Below, in pieces: positions 13,154 to 25,626 of a stretch of 64,000 nucleotides of DNA; the stretch's first letter is position 1, and every line of letters begins with the position of its first letter. The position numbers were made by a program, and so were the translations under genes. Under the pieces are notes generated by a model. The model was given only the letters and a program-made list of their open reading frames with translations, ran no database searches and had not been told where the DNA came from. This stretch comes from Cyclaneusma minus (taxonomy: Eukaryota; Ascomycota; Leotiomycetes; Marthamycetales; Marthamycetaceae). Location: positions 434,001-498,000 of the forward strand of contig JAKZHN010000014.1 of NCBI GenBank assembly GCA_037179335.1, read 5' to 3'.

Positions 13154-15650
13154 ATGGCCCTCTTCGACCTTTCCACGTTGGTGCTGTTAGCTCTGAGCTA
13201 TGTGGGAACTGCAGAAGCCTCCATGTCTGGATTTCCTACGACCACCCCGAGCAACTTCTCCTCTGCATGCGCAGCCTTAAGAAACACGTTCGAGTCGCCC
13301 AACGTTACCGTGAACTTCGCCGAATTCGTGCCTGCCGGAACCAACTTGACGTTGACCCAAGACTACGACTTGGACACATGCACAGAACCTAGCCAGGTTG
13401 TCTACAATGATTTGTGCCGAGTGGCTATGTACGTCAGCACCAGCAATATCAGCGGAATAACCTTGGAGGCATGGTTACCGGCGAACTGGACAGGGAGGTT
13501 CTTGGGAACGGGCACCTCAGGCCTGTCTGGATGCATTCAGTATGAGGATCTTTCGTATGGAGCACTGAACGGCTTTGCGACCATCGGCACCAACGCTGGG
13601 CATAACGGAACGTCTGGACTTGCGTTTTATCACAATGATGAGGTCGTGGCGGACTTCGCTTACAGTACGGGGTCTGATGAAGAGTAAAGCATGGATCATT
13701 GCTAATTCGGCATCAGGAGCTTTGCATACGGGTGTTGTGGTGGGGAAGCAAATCACGCAAGAATTTTACCAAGGCAACTACTCGAAAAGTTACTACCTCG
13801 GGTAGGTTTGAGAAAGCCGCTGCCATTGACTGGACGAGGGAAGGCCGATAGCTGCAGTGTAGCTGACTTTCATGGTCTAGTTGCTCGACGGGAGGAAGGC
13901 AGGGTTTGAAGGCTGTACAGGACTTCCCCCTGGATTTTGACGGCGTGGTTGTTGGCGGTGAGTTGTTCAACGGTCTTCAGTGTATGACAAGAAGTGTGCT
14001 AATTCATTGGAAGCTCCCGCACTAGCTTTTGTCAACTTGACAAGCTGGAGTGGTCATTTCTACACTATCACTGGAAGCAACACAAGGTAGCCCTTCTTAA
14101 TTGCCAGCGTTTTATGCCTGCTAACCATACTAGTGAATCCTTTGTCCCAACAGAACTTTGGAATGTGATCCATAACGAAGTGCTTGCTCAATGCGATGGA
14201 ATTGACGGTGCTGTCGACGGTAAATATCGGGGGCGTGAGATCGATGGATGTCGCGAGAAAGCTGACTTCTGAAAATAGGTATCATTGAGGACACACTGAT
14301 GTGCGATTTCCAACCGGAAGCATTGCAATGTGCCCCGGGCAATACTGCCAACTGCCTCACATCTGCACAGGTCGAGACTGTTAGACAGATTTACACCGAC
14401 TATTACGGAGAGGATGGGTCCCTCATCTTTCCCCGTATGTTGTTTGGGTCATTTCCCCTCACACAACTCTTGTCCTTTCCTGTCAAGAGGACTTCTGTCA
14501 TTTTGACGCCCGAAATTCACAGTCACGAGAAGACTACTTGCTGACTATTCAAAGGCGAACAGCCGGGGACTGAACAGAGTGATGCCTACCTTTTGTACTA
14601 TGTATGAAGTGCCCCTTCTCTCAATTTCTGTGTGTCTCGCTAATCCCGGCAACAGGGCGAACCGTTCTCATATACGACGGTATGTTGCCTCCATCTATTG
14701 ACTATTCCTCTCGGAGCGTAGCTGAGAAAGTACCAGGATTGGTTCCGTTATGCTATCTACCGTAAGAACTTCCTCCGCTTCGACGCGGCTCTCTGCCTGA
14801 AGTATGAATATCGGAAACTCACCAGACTCTATAACAGAAGACCCAAACTGGGATCCCGCCACGCTGAGTGTGAAAGATGCAGCATTTGCAGCCCAAAAAA
14901 ATCCATTCAATATCCAGGCAAGTAGACCCAGTATCGCTCGAGATACTAGCTGACAAACTCAGACATGGAACGGCGATCTTTCGGCATTCAAGGAAGCTGG
15001 AGGCAAGCTTAGTAAGTTTTATCAGCTGTTCCCACGAACGTAGAACTGACAGTCAAACAGTCCACTGGCATGGCTCCCAAGATGTATGTGTATGAACTTG
15101 CATTACTCCCGGCATTTACTGATTTTGGCAAGCAAATCATCACCTCAGAGAACAGCCCCAGATACTACAACCATGTGTCGGAAACCATGGGCCTCCCTTC
15201 GTCGTCGCTAGATGATTTCTACCGCTTCTTCCGAATCAGCGGTACGGGACACTGTCTCGAGGGCCCAGGAGCTTGTGAGTCCGCAATCTATATCAGCAAG
15301 TGGCAAAGAATCTCGCTGACAGTGTGAATCAGGGCAAATTGGACAAACAGATTTGGGTGCCGCCGGGGTCACACCTACGCCTCAAAACAATGTCCTGTCT
15401 CGAATAGTGGCTTGGGTAGAAAACGGCGAAGCTCCCGAGACGCTGACAGGAACGAAATTCGTTAATGTAAGTCCAGCTTGGAAGGTGAAGACTGTGAAGG
15501 ACGGCAAAACAGTTCTAATATGTGTTATTATAGGACACGGTGAGCCTGGGAGTGGAGTTCGTCCGAAATCACTGCAAGTATCCGTTGAGGAATCACTGCA
15601 TTGATCCGGACAACTACGAGGATCCGAACTCGTGGGAATGTATTTTGTAG
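13154..15650 (+). CDS. Secreted tannase / feruloyl esterase family enzyme
   Basis: Enzymes of this family hydrolyse ester bonds of gallic or ferulic acid in plant material outside the cell. Fifteen exons join without any frame break: 13154-13664, 13717-13801, 13881-13957, 14014-14086, 14134-14219, 14279-14434, 14555-14601, 14656-14679, 14737-14761, 14838-14917, 14963-15011, 15061-15083, 15133-15274, 15333-15466 and 15534-15650. The product is 542 residues with an N-terminal signal peptide. The catalytic set is visible as the CS-D-HC pattern: Ser201 in GCSTGGRQG, Asp412 in HWHGSQD and His452 in SGTGHC. Cys200 and Cys453 are placed for the disulfide known in this family. A DGIDGAVDG loop resembles the family's calcium site. 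The intron 14918-14962 starts with GC (GCAAGT) instead of GT. Whether it prefers tannin or feruloyl esters cannot be told. Confidence 0.95.
14918..14962 (+). other. GC-AG intron in the tannase gene
   Basis: The exon ends ATCCAG, the intron begins GCAAGT and ends CTCAG. Only this boundary keeps the frame into the conserved block TWNGDLSAFKEAGGKL. Nearby GT donors give the wrong phase, and reading through meets a stop. Confidence 0.85.
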
Positions 15651-16192
15651 GATGAGCGGGTTCAGTGGTATACTTTGTAATTCTTGTGGTTGGGGTCAAG
15701 TCTTCATTTGGCAAAGAAGGGCTTGCGTGGGTCAACCTACCCAGATTCGATATCTTCTCAACGTCGCAACGAAGTCTCTGGGGTAGCAGGATTGCTCGCA
15801 ACACTTTATGCTACCTTGCTTCTCCTGATTCGGTTTGCCACCGGTCACCTGCACGGATTGCTCTGATTGTTTAGACTGATTATCCATGATTCAGGGGCCA
15901 TTCCCGCCATCTAAAGACCAAGGGGCAGACGAGACTTGAGGAGAGTTGCGCTGTCAGATCGGAGATGTTTTATACCTTAGCTAGCAATAATGTTGCCCTA
16001 CCTTAGTTATATCGCTTTTATTAAACCAAACATGTTTCTTGATACAAAATAACGCACCCGCAGCAAAGAATAGTTTTTTATGTCTTACTTTTAGTCCTAG
16101 AAAATAAATCGACAGGGATGGATATCTGGGCTCAGCAAGTTAAGCGCCGTGAGTAAAGCGGCGGGTGCACAGACTAGCCTAGTGCTCGCTCA
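15651..16192. other. Intergenic, no gene seen
   Basis: 3' flank of the tannase gene and upstream region of ARP9. It is moderately AT-rich around 15960-16110 and shows no supported coding frame. Confidence 0.5.
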
Positions 16193-18860
16193 ATGGCCGA
16201 CTGGGCTTTATGCGAATACGAGCAGCTGAGCTCGAGCCAAACGCTAACCAAACACCAACTATGCACTCGCCGCTTTAACAAGATGGAAAATCCTGCTCTA
16301 GCTGAGGCTGTGTGTGAGGCTGCTGAAGCTGAGGCTGCTGTAGCTGAGGCTGCTGCAGTCGAGGCTATTGTAGCTGAGTACCGTGAAGGGAAACGCATGA
16401 GACGCCGCACAGAGCTCTTTTACACCTTGGACGAATTCCACAACGCCCTGGAGATACGCCAGACTCACGTGGCGGAGATCGAACGCAGGCATCAACAGTG
16501 GATCAAGGAAGACGAGCGACAGCTTCGCCAGCTGCAGGAAAAGCATCAGCTCGAGGAGCTCCAGCGCGAGCGGTGCCTGACGCCGGCGCGATCTATCCAA
16601 ATTGTGAAGTACCGGCAGGACGAGGTGGAACGCGCCCGACAAAAGGAGCGTGTGCTGGAAGAGCAAATCGAGTCGCGAAAACGCGTGCTCAGCCAGCAGG
16701 CGCGCCGTGTGATCTCTCCCCACGGAGGACTTCCTGTCTCGCCATACCGCAATTATTCCCCGACCTCTTCTCCTCTTCGACCCCATCTTCGAATGGCTCC
16801 CGCCGGCTTTAAGAACGAGCACCTGGTCATTATCGTTCCAGGCTCGACCTTCACTCTGGCCCAGCTCGGTCTGCCAGAGTCGCTCGCGCCAGCAGCTGTG
16901 CGCCAGCCCTCGCGCGTCTTTCCCACCAAAGACGGCAAATACGAGCCGAGCCTCGTGCGCGAACGCAAGAAGCCTGCCAATGGAGACCTGAGCGCCCAAG
17001 TCGATGGCTTGACCGTCGAGCAGGCCGAGCTTGAGTACGAGGAAGATGTCGACAGCGACGAGGGAGCCGTGTACCCCATCCAGCAGGGCAGGATTGCCAA
17101 CATGCCCGCTTTCCTGGCTCTGTTTCACCATGTAAGTCGCGCGCATTCCCTCCCCATGAAGACTCGAGGCTAACTCTTGCGCAGTTTCACTCTGTTCTCG
17201 CTCCCCCATTGCACTCTCCCATCATGCTGATCAGCGATCCGAGTTGGACGGCCAAGCAGCTAGAAGAAGTCACGAACTTCGTCTTCGAGAAGCTCAAGCC
17301 CCCCGCCTTCTGCATCGTGGACTCTGGTTACGCTGCATGCTATGCCATGGGCCTGGACACTGCCACCGTCATTGATGTGGGCTACGAGAAGGCCAGCATC
17401 ACGGCCGTCCATCAATTCGAGTTCGCCGCTCGTGAAACGGTCCCTGACTGTGGTGGCGAGGCGATGACCAGACGTCTGCATGAGCTACTGAAGCCCAAGG
17501 GTTTTACGAAGGACATGGCTGAGCAATTGAAGCGGAACGCTATTTGCGAGATTCTGCCCCCCGGCACCCCCTTGCCTGGTGCGGATTCTCCTGATGAGCC
17601 TGTCAGCAACCCCGCGGCCGCTGCTTCTACGGGTGCCATATCATCCGGTCCAGGAGTCAAGGTATCTGACGCTCCCAGAGGACCCGGTGAAAACACAGAA
17701 GTTGGAGAGGACGGAGATGTTGACAACAACATTGTTGACGAAGAAGGTGTCTTGGACGTGGCCACTATTGTCACCAGCGGCAAAACCCAAGAATTTCTTG
17801 CCAAGGCGGAGAAGGCTAAATCTCGAAAGCAAGCCAAGGAGGCCAAAGAGGCCGCGGAGGCTGCAGCGAAGCCCGTCAAGCTGCCCAATTCGAAGAGAAA
17901 GACTGCGACCTTTTGGTACGAGGAGAAGCGTGTGGTCAAGCCAGAAGGCGAAGAGGCGAACAAAGAGAAGACCCCCGAGCCAGCGTCCGCCACCGGAGAA
18001 TCGGCTCCTGCCCTTACAGGTGAGGCGGCCGCAGAGCAATCAAAGGCTGCTCGCCGCGAGGAACGTCGTAAAGAAAAGGAGAACCAGGGCAACCCCAATA
18101 CGGTCCGTCGTGAGATTGAGGTCGGCATCGAGCGCTTTCAAGCCGCGGATGATTTGATGCTGACTCTTGCCGACGCTGTTGACCGTGTCATCTCTTCCGT
18201 CGAGATTTCCAAGCGTGGCTCACTCTGGGACCACCTTGTGATTGTCGGCAATGGCAGCCTAGTACGCGGCTTCAAAGAGAGCCTGCTGGCTACATTGAAT
18301 TCTACGAAACTCGTCACACCCTCGACTGCCAGTATCTTTCTTTCCGAGCTACCTTCAAACACGACCACTCCTGTCGCGTCAGGCGTGAACACTCCGGATC
18401 GCTCTCTGGCACACGGCCTCCCAGCTCTCCCTGCTTTAGGCTCCGGTGTTAACCCTCTCTTGCTTGCAGCCACTACAGCAGCTAATCCTGCTCTGCACCC
18501 TAACGTTTCGTCAGCAGCACTCGGCACTCCTCCCCCTGGAGCGACCAGTTCTCAGGGCCAGCCGTACCCCTATGTCTCGCACACGCAACAGCCACAGAGC
18601 ATCAAGATCGTCGACAACCCTAGTTACTTCCCTGAATATAAGAACAATTTCCAGGAGGCTGGATTTCTCGGTATGCTGGAAACATCTCCTACATATTCCA
18701 CGAAAAAGTCTTTTGCTAACCAATGCTACAAAATTTAGGTGCCTGCATTGCCGCCAGCAATTTCTTCGTGCAGGAGTACGTCGGTGGTGCGTTCATGACG
18801 CGCTCTCAGTACAACGAGAGCGGACCTGCCGACATCCACCAGTTGGGCTGGACCGGATGA
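16193..18860 (+). CDS. ARP9: Actin-related protein Arp9 (SWI/SNF and RSC subunit), with N-terminal extension
   Basis: Arp9 is a nuclear actin-related subunit of SWI/SNF-class chromatin remodellers, paired with Arp7 or Arp42 on the ATPase. Exons 16193-17131, 17185-18670 and 18739-18860 join in frame to 848 residues. The usual family start matches the ATG at 16793 (MAPAGFKNEHLVIIVPG), which would give 648 residues. Motifs include TLAQLGLPESLAP, VDSGYAACYAMG, DCGGEAMTRRL and EQLKRNAICEILPPGTPLPG. The C-terminus is IAASNFFVQEY...NESGP. A long Lys/Glu/Ala-rich insertion lies in the middle, as in other filamentous fungi. The open frame continues 200 codons upstream of 16793. That stretch holds an Ala/Glu repeat (AEAEAAVAEAAAVEA) and a heptad-like Gln/Glu/Arg-rich coiled coil with strong G/C at third positions. 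Whether it is translated with Arp9 is uncertain. Confidence 0.88.
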
Positions 18861-21431
18861 GGCTATTCTGCTCCCTCATGACATACGGCAATTCCAAACC
18901 TTCTTCGCCAAGCGCTTTCTTTCAAGATGTGTGTACCATTTGGGAAAAGGGTGTGCTCTTTTTACGTTGCGATACGGGCGTTGATGGGCATTGAATCCGG
19001 AGTTTGCAGAAGTGGAAAAGGCTTTTCCAAGGCGTTGGGTAAATAACTCATGCGCTCTGTAAGATAAGATGGTAGCTACACTCGAATGCCTTTTATTCTC
19101 GCATATGGAAAGGGAAAGATAATGAAGCTACAGAGCTTTATGAGGCCCGTGTGACTACTGACTTGGTGATCCGCGTTATACAAACTCCCTGGAGGAGGAA
19201 TTTGCGCCTGTAAGAGGTTAAAAGTCCCATGCTCACGCCTTCCAGTTACATTCACCCGATTCCCCTTATTCCATTTCTAGAAATGCAAGATCTTGTACAT
19301 GTATCCTTGTATGAGGAGCCTGCAATGATCGCTCGTGGGAACAGCGTCGCTGTCACGCGGTGGCGTGGGAGATGGGGGACCAGCGGTCGTCGGAGGCGTG
19401 GCGGCCATTGCTTCCACGTTGCATGTTCTCTTGTGGCTGTGGAAGCTCGTGATGGAACATGAGCAGAGTGCGGGTTGTACATGGCTTGTATCTTCATCTG
19501 GAGTATTCCACGACTAGTAGTAGAGGACGTGGGGCTACTCGGGCTGTGCTGTTGAGAAGGCATTTGATTTACTTGAGTCTGGAGAGACATCTGTTTCGTT
19601 CGGACACGAGGTAACTTGGGGAGATCATTGGGTGCGATTCAAGTCACTCGAGACAACCGGAGCAGTAATCCAAAGGGGTATATATGGTCCGATGTAAGGG
19701 AGTATGGACGTGTATGCGGCGGCGATTGAATACAGAGAAGGCCAGAGGTTTTGGTTCTGGTGCTCTTCAATTTGACAGCAGCAGCCATCCGTCTCTTCCT
19801 TGGTAAGGAGCGAGGCCATGGCCCATTGATAAGATATGCTGCCGTTGAGAAGCTCCAGGGTCGAAGCATCTCGCATGTTTCACGTTTCCGCCTGACCACT
19901 AACAACTGACAACTTGAGGTCTGAGCGACAGGCAGGGTTCTTGCCTTCGGGGATATTGCACCAATGACAGAGGAATCGAGCGCAAGCCAGCTGAGGTTTC
20001 ACACAGAAAAGGCCGCAACATATTTGAGCGGGCTTGAAGACCCTCCTGCTCGAGTAGCCAGAAACATGCGCTCTTCCGCAACACGACTCCAATCGACGGC
20101 GAAAGGCTCGAGATCTGATGGAAATGCGGATAGCATCTTGTGCGGAGCGGGTGTACGGAGCACCAAGATTGAGATTGAAATTGATGAAGCAGTGGATGTC
20201 ACCAAGCACACGCTGTATAACCGGTCACTGCAGCAATGCGATCCAAGCCGAAGAGTGAAGAGTTCCAGAAGAGCTTCGGTTGGTAGCCGACTCGTGCTGG
20301 CCCCCCGGTCCCGAGATGCTGCAATCAGCCTGCAAGCCCCTTGGAACACGCTTGCAAGTGCTGTAAATGACTTGTCGTTATTGTTTCTCCATGCCCTGAC
20401 TTCTGTATTACCCCAGAGTCTTCCTGCAGGGAGATGGCCGTGAACGGTGCTGGAGCTCCGTGGGCATCATGCTATATGTCTGCTACCGGGGACCTTGTCC
20501 TTGGAGGTCGACCTTACCGTTTGGTACAGGTGACCTCGGGGCTATGCTCGCAACGGTATCTGTTACGAGCCGGGCAGAAGACAGTCGAAAGGTCGCAGAG
20601 AAGGTCGCAAAGAAGCAGGCACGCTCACCTTGGAGAATCACGATGATGATCTGTGATGGCCGATGACACTCTCGCATAACGTTGACAACCTGATTCCTGA
20701 GGATGGCGTTTCTTTTTCGTTTCCGGGGCGCTTTATTTGTGCTTTTGTGTCTTCCACACTTGGTTGCAAGTGGGGCCTGAGGCTAATTACGCTTTGACTT
20801 ACGGGCCGAGCGTCATGAACTCTGGAGGCGGGCTACATGTAACCTTGTCACCACCGTGCACATAATGATCTTCCGGTAAGTAGCCTTGGCTTCTCCACTG
20901 ATGATCCCGCCGAATCCCAGGCTCCCAGCACTGAGGTTACATGTATCTCGACTTTTGTATTCGGGTGCGATACGCAGCTGTCCGATTCCTTAATAGTTCC
21001 CCTCTTTCGTTTCTTTTGGCCCTGTCTCGAGGTCACCGGCCCGGTTACGTACCCACCGCGCAACTACTCCTTCTTACTCAAGGTTTGATATCACGCAGGC
21101 CCCGATGTCAATTCGTGTCCTGCTGTCCTACCTAGGACTACGAACACAAGGATGCCCTCGATTCTGCTGTATGACACTGACGGTCCGAGCAGAAGTGGCC
21201 TTAGCCTCCCCATTGTCTTGGCCCGAGTGGGTCGTCCCTGCATGATCAAGAGACTGTTCCAGTGGTGCATCGTGTGTGAATATCGACTGTGCTATTTATC
21301 TTGCGGGGATTTTTTGATAGGACCATCTTCAGTGCTCCACTCGACTTTTGATATCTAGTCCCCAAGTCCACGTCTCTCCTGCTGCTGTCAACATACAAGT
21401 GCATGTACGGGAAACCGGGGAAGAAGTGTTC
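18861..21431. other. Intergenic, no gene seen
   Basis: About 2.6 kb between ARP9 and the next plus-strand gene. Open frames such as 19964-20443 lack motifs, good starts or splice continuity. I see no RNA gene or repeat. Confidence 0.5.
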
Positions 21432-23173
21432 ATGATGGGCGACGATGCGCGATATGTGGCCACCATAGCCGTACCAGCCGCTCTCCTCTTCGTTGTTGTC
21501 CTCACCGTGGGCGCACGATGCTGGGTTCGAAGGGTCATGCTGAACAGCTTTGCTCTGGATGATTGGGTTATGATCCTCGCAGCCGTATGTCAGCCCCATC
21601 TATCTGCTGCCATTCCAAACTGTACCGTCCTCGATGATATCGTCGTCCTTTCGACTGACCATCACCCCAGATAATATTTGCCGCCATGGTCACCTGCGGA
21701 TTCGTCGCAAATCGTTACGGGTATGGACGGCATCTGGACACATTACAGCCGGGGGACATCACCACAGCTCTAGAGGTACGCCTACCTCCTATGAAATATG
21801 CGAGGAAGAAGCTAATAGGCCGCCACTACTATAGCTCTGGCTGGTAATGGAAATCCTATATCTCCTCACGACCATGACCACCAAGCTCAGCATCACTATA
21901 TTCCTGCTCCGTCTTTCGTGCCACCGCTCGCATACCTATCTCATCCTATTCGTCTGCACATCCTACTGGTTGGGTGGAATTGGCTTTATTTTCAACGCTA
22001 TATTCCAGTGTACACCGGTTGCCTTCGATTACAACAAATTTATCGAGGGTGGGCACTGTCGAAGCACGACACAATTTGTCGTAGGGGCTTATTTTAATGC
22101 TGGAATGAGTGCAGCCACGGATATTCTCTTCAGTCTTTTGCCGTGTTGGATGCTTTATGATGTCGACATGCATTGGAAAACAAAAGTTTCGGTTATTATG
22201 ATCCTGGGACTCGGATTATTGTAAGTTCTCCCAGTTTTGCTTTACTCGTGCCTGTGAAAGCCCGGGATATATGAATGGAAGGTCAAGACTGACGTGTGCA
22301 TATCCTCCAGCTCCGGGGTCGTTGCCATTGTGCGTTTCCCGTATGTCGATCGACTTGCAACTTCTCCAGACTTTCTCTGTAAGTGCTGAACCAATTCCTA
22401 TGCGCCCATCCCTCCCTCTTCTTTGGAACAACGTCACCTAACAATCACTTCACCCAGTCGATGTAGTACCGATTGCAATCTGGTCTGTTGTCGAGCCCGG
22501 AGTTGGCATAACAGCCGCCTCCCTCGCCACCCTCCGCCCCCTTTTCCGCTCCTTCTGTGTCTCGCTCGGTCTTACCCAGCCCTCCCAACATTATAACTAT
22601 TACGAGCGCAACAGTAGCCGCTTCAGCTACCCAGGCCATCAGTATCGCGGTCCTTTGCGTTCCGGGTCCGTCTCCCACAGCGAATGTCGCAAATCGCACC
22701 AAGGAAGCAATGCCGGCTCTGGCTATACCAGCGAGCACAAGCTTCGGCAGACCTCGGATGCCTCGATGAATGGTAGGGTGAATGATTTGGAAGCTGCTAC
22801 CGCCATAAGGATGAGCAATATCGCGGAACCGATGGCTGCGGCTGCTGGGAGTGCACATATCGGGCAGAGAGAAGGGGGCGACGGCAGGATTGGAACGGCG
22901 CTGAGCACGATCGATGAAGCGAGGTCTATGAAATCGAGTCACTTAACGTTCGCATCGCCAGGCGAGAAAGGCCACGTGGGAAGCAACAGCAATGGAGAGG
23001 AGTCGACGCGGCAAAGCGGACGCTGGTCCAGAAAGAGTCTTTTGGGGAGTATGTGGCCGAAGGACGGAAAAAAGATGAGCTGGAATGTGGCGAGGTTGGA
23101 TAGTGGCCATTCGAGCGATGATGAGAGTGGAGAGTGGTCGCCAAGGAGAAATACGCCTCAGACGTGGGTTTGA
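21432..23173 (+). CDS. Seven-helix integral membrane protein, fungal rhodopsin-fold (SAT/PTH11-related)
   Basis: This belongs to the large Pezizomycotina family of seven-transmembrane proteins with a rhodopsin-like domain, related to PTH11-type receptors. Members may sense extracellular cues, but most have no known ligand. Exons 21432-21584, 21671-21775, 21835-22220, 22311-22378 and 22458-23173 join in frame to 475 residues. Family signatures include the helix 1-2 junction LDDWVMILAA, an extracellular YGYGRH segment, the helix-3 stretch ILYLLTTMTTKLSITIFLLR and the late FDVVPIAIWSVVEPGVGITA. The last 170 residues are a Ser/Arg-rich cytoplasmic tail. The start is the first of two adjacent ATGs; an upstream stop precedes both. 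Confidence 0.88.
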
Positions 23174-23714
23174 TGGGATGCTTGTTAACTGGAAGAGGGC
23201 GGGCCTTCCTTTTGTTTTTGTCACGACCTCGGGAAACAGACCCATTTGCATGAAATTTCGGATAGCGTGGCGTTATGGGCGGCTCATTTGATTGCGGAAG
23301 TTGGGCGATTGGAGCATAATTGGGGTCATGGGAAAAAGTGCGTTCGTGTTCATGGGGTTAGGACGTCTGAGACTCCTCTGCCGTCGGCTTGGCATCAGTC
23401 CGCGAGATAGACGTGTATATGATGATACGAATGTGTCTTTCCTTCTAATGTACCTGTCATCTGTTCATATTGTAAGACATCTTCTTGTCGGGACTTGGAA
23501 TAGAGTTTCAAAAATCATTCAGATTGTCATTCACGGGCATATTTCAACAATTGAAAAATCAGCACGCATCATCACACTCTTCAGGGGTCATAATGTGGTA
23601 TTATTTCTGTCGCTCAAATTTGCATTAGGCATTATCTGTCAGGTCTTTCATGGTATCGTCAGTCCCGCTGAACTCGCCCAGCTGCCATTGACACTCCTGC
23701 CACCATCACTGCCT
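23174..23714. other. Convergent intergenic region
   Basis: 3' flanks of two convergent genes. An open plus-strand frame crosses into the minus-strand gene without motif support and is taken as chance. Confidence 0.45.
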
Positions 23715-25626
23715 TCAAAATCCGTGCTGCAAAATCGGCATACCCGCCCTCTCCCTCTGTCTCGCAATATAGGCCTCGTGCGCAGTCATAGGCCTTCCCG
23801 GTTGTCCTCGAATTGGTTGTCTCTGCGCCCCAGTCCTCCTGTATATCATTCTAGGACCATAAGCTCGATAGACTCTATCTTTCCTCAAGCGGCCCTGCGC
23901 CCCTAACTCCAAAATCCCCTGCTGTGGAGGCCGAGCGGCTTCTCGACGAGCCTGGCGAGAATTGTAAGCCGCCGGCCCTGCGGGGGCATAAACAGGTGGC
24001 CGAGCCAAGCCTATCTCCGGATCTCCATTGGCCAGCGTCGTCTGGAGCCCATTGCCAGTCATCGCATCTCCAACGTATCCAGGGATCTCGTCCAGAGCCT
24101 TCACATTTCCGACCTTTGCTCCAGTGAGAAGCGGCACTTTCTCTTCCCTCATCATGGCGCCTAGGCGAATCATAGCCCAACTGTCCAACCTGTCTGTCCA
24201 CTTGGCTCCTGTCGAGCCCCAGATTGCCATCAACCACAAACCTAGCAGCTGGACTCCCAGCAGCACGCTGATCACGATGACTCCATTTCCATTGATTTTA
24301 GGCACCTGGATATCCTGACCGGGATCTGCAAATAAGTAAATGCCGTCCTCTAGTGCTTCGATTGAAGGCGATTCAAGTAGCCAGGCCTGATTCGCAAGGA
24401 AGGCCGCGGACACCATCCGGGAGCGCATTGATCCAGCAAACATGCTGATCCATCGAGATACTTGGTCAAACAGTTCCCAGGGTCTGATATCATTGCCGAG
24501 ACAACCCATATTTGAGTCTGCAATGTTTCTATCTTCATCCGGAGAGATAAAACTAAAGGGCGCTGTGTAGACGCAATAAGACGGGTTGGTACCAGTTGTC
24601 TGGTTTGGAGACGCGTATGTGTGATTTTCGCCTGCCGAGATGCAAAAGTGTGACCAGACCATACGGCGTAGGAGGGCTGAGTCCAAGAGAGTCCGAAGAG
24701 GTTTGAGAGAGAAGTCCAGGAATGTCTGGCATATAGCCAATTTTCGTCATTTCTGTAGGAACCTTGATGGTCTCTTGGACAACAAGTAGGGCACGGAGTG
24801 GGTAAATTACAGTCCCTGGTGCAAAAGTTAGCCACTGGTGATTCGAAACTGATGAACCCTGAATTGAAGAGGACGCTCGATTACCTAGTAAATTCAGCAA
24901 TGCCGCCAGAACCAAGAACCGCGTGACATGTCTCCTGGCACCGGTAGTCAAGATCCTCGTCCATGTTCGCAGGCTCCACCAACCCTGATCGGCCAGTGCC
25001 GATGTCTTCCTCAGAGTTATCCTGTGACTCTGGCCCCAGGTCTGAACGAACTTGGCTGCAGCCACAGCGCAAACAGCGCTAGTCATCGGGATTGTCAGGA
25101 TGGCTGCAATCGTTGCCAGGACATCGACTGCTTTAATCCAGCTTGCGTTGACTGCAGGATACCAGCCATAGTTGGGTTTGTAGTAATATTGGTCCTCCAA
25201 TTCGGTGTAATTTTTCGAGCCTTTCATGGGCTTGTAGACCATGACGCAGGTGACCACCCAGCTCAAAAGTGCTATCGTCGTGTAGATGAGTAGCGGGTAG
25301 TATATGTACGAACTCGAGTCCAGGTGAGCTGTTGCATTGCGATCGCTTTCCTCCTCCGACACGATGATGGCGTTCTCGCGGCGATCTCCAGTCAGCGTGC
25401 TAGCAGCCTCATGGTGGATATCAGCGTAATCTGGGAGCAGGTCATGTCGATTGTCGAAGTCATGGTCTTCTAAGCCTTGCTCATCATGTCTTTCTGTCTC
25501 GTCGGATACCGAAGACACGGGCGAATGAAGTTCCGCTGTTTCGGTAACAGGCCGAGTAGTGTTTTTGTTGGGCCCAAGAGCTAGATCTTGCAAGGGATGC
25601 TCTTCCCGGTGGATGTCATCTGCCAT
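23715..25626 (-). CDS. Fungal multi-pass membrane protein of unknown function, with a frame break
   Basis: I do not recognise a function. The layout is typical of a family of uncharacterised fungal membrane proteins. A soluble acidic N-terminus of about 100 residues comes first. Next are helix 1 (YYPLLIYTTIALLSWVV), a loop with NYTELEDQYYYKPNYGWYP, helix 2 (VLATIAAILTIPMTSAVCAV) and helix 3 (FLVLAALLNLLG). A glycosylated outer region with several NXT sites follows, then a last helix (GVIVISVLLGVQLLGLWLM) and a basic tail. Exon 1 is 24885-25626. An intron at 24816-24884 has a good donor, CTAAC branch site and CCAG acceptor. Exon 2 begins in one frame (IKVPTEMTKIGYMPDIPG) but the rest of the protein is in the next frame. 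The switch lies near 24690-24730, and no acceptable intron bridges it. It is either a one-base indel, an assembly error or an unusual splice. Start ATG at 25624-25626; stop TGA at 23715-23717. Confidence 0.7.

Noticed and set aside
16298..17209. 303-codon open frame on the minus strand opposite ARP9
   Set aside because: It is the shadow of GC-rich coding sequence, with no motif and no splice support; the plus strand carries the Arp9 signature.
23292..23906. Plus-strand 204-codon open frame
   Set aside because: Half of it lies opposite the membrane-protein exon, and its translation lacks any motif.
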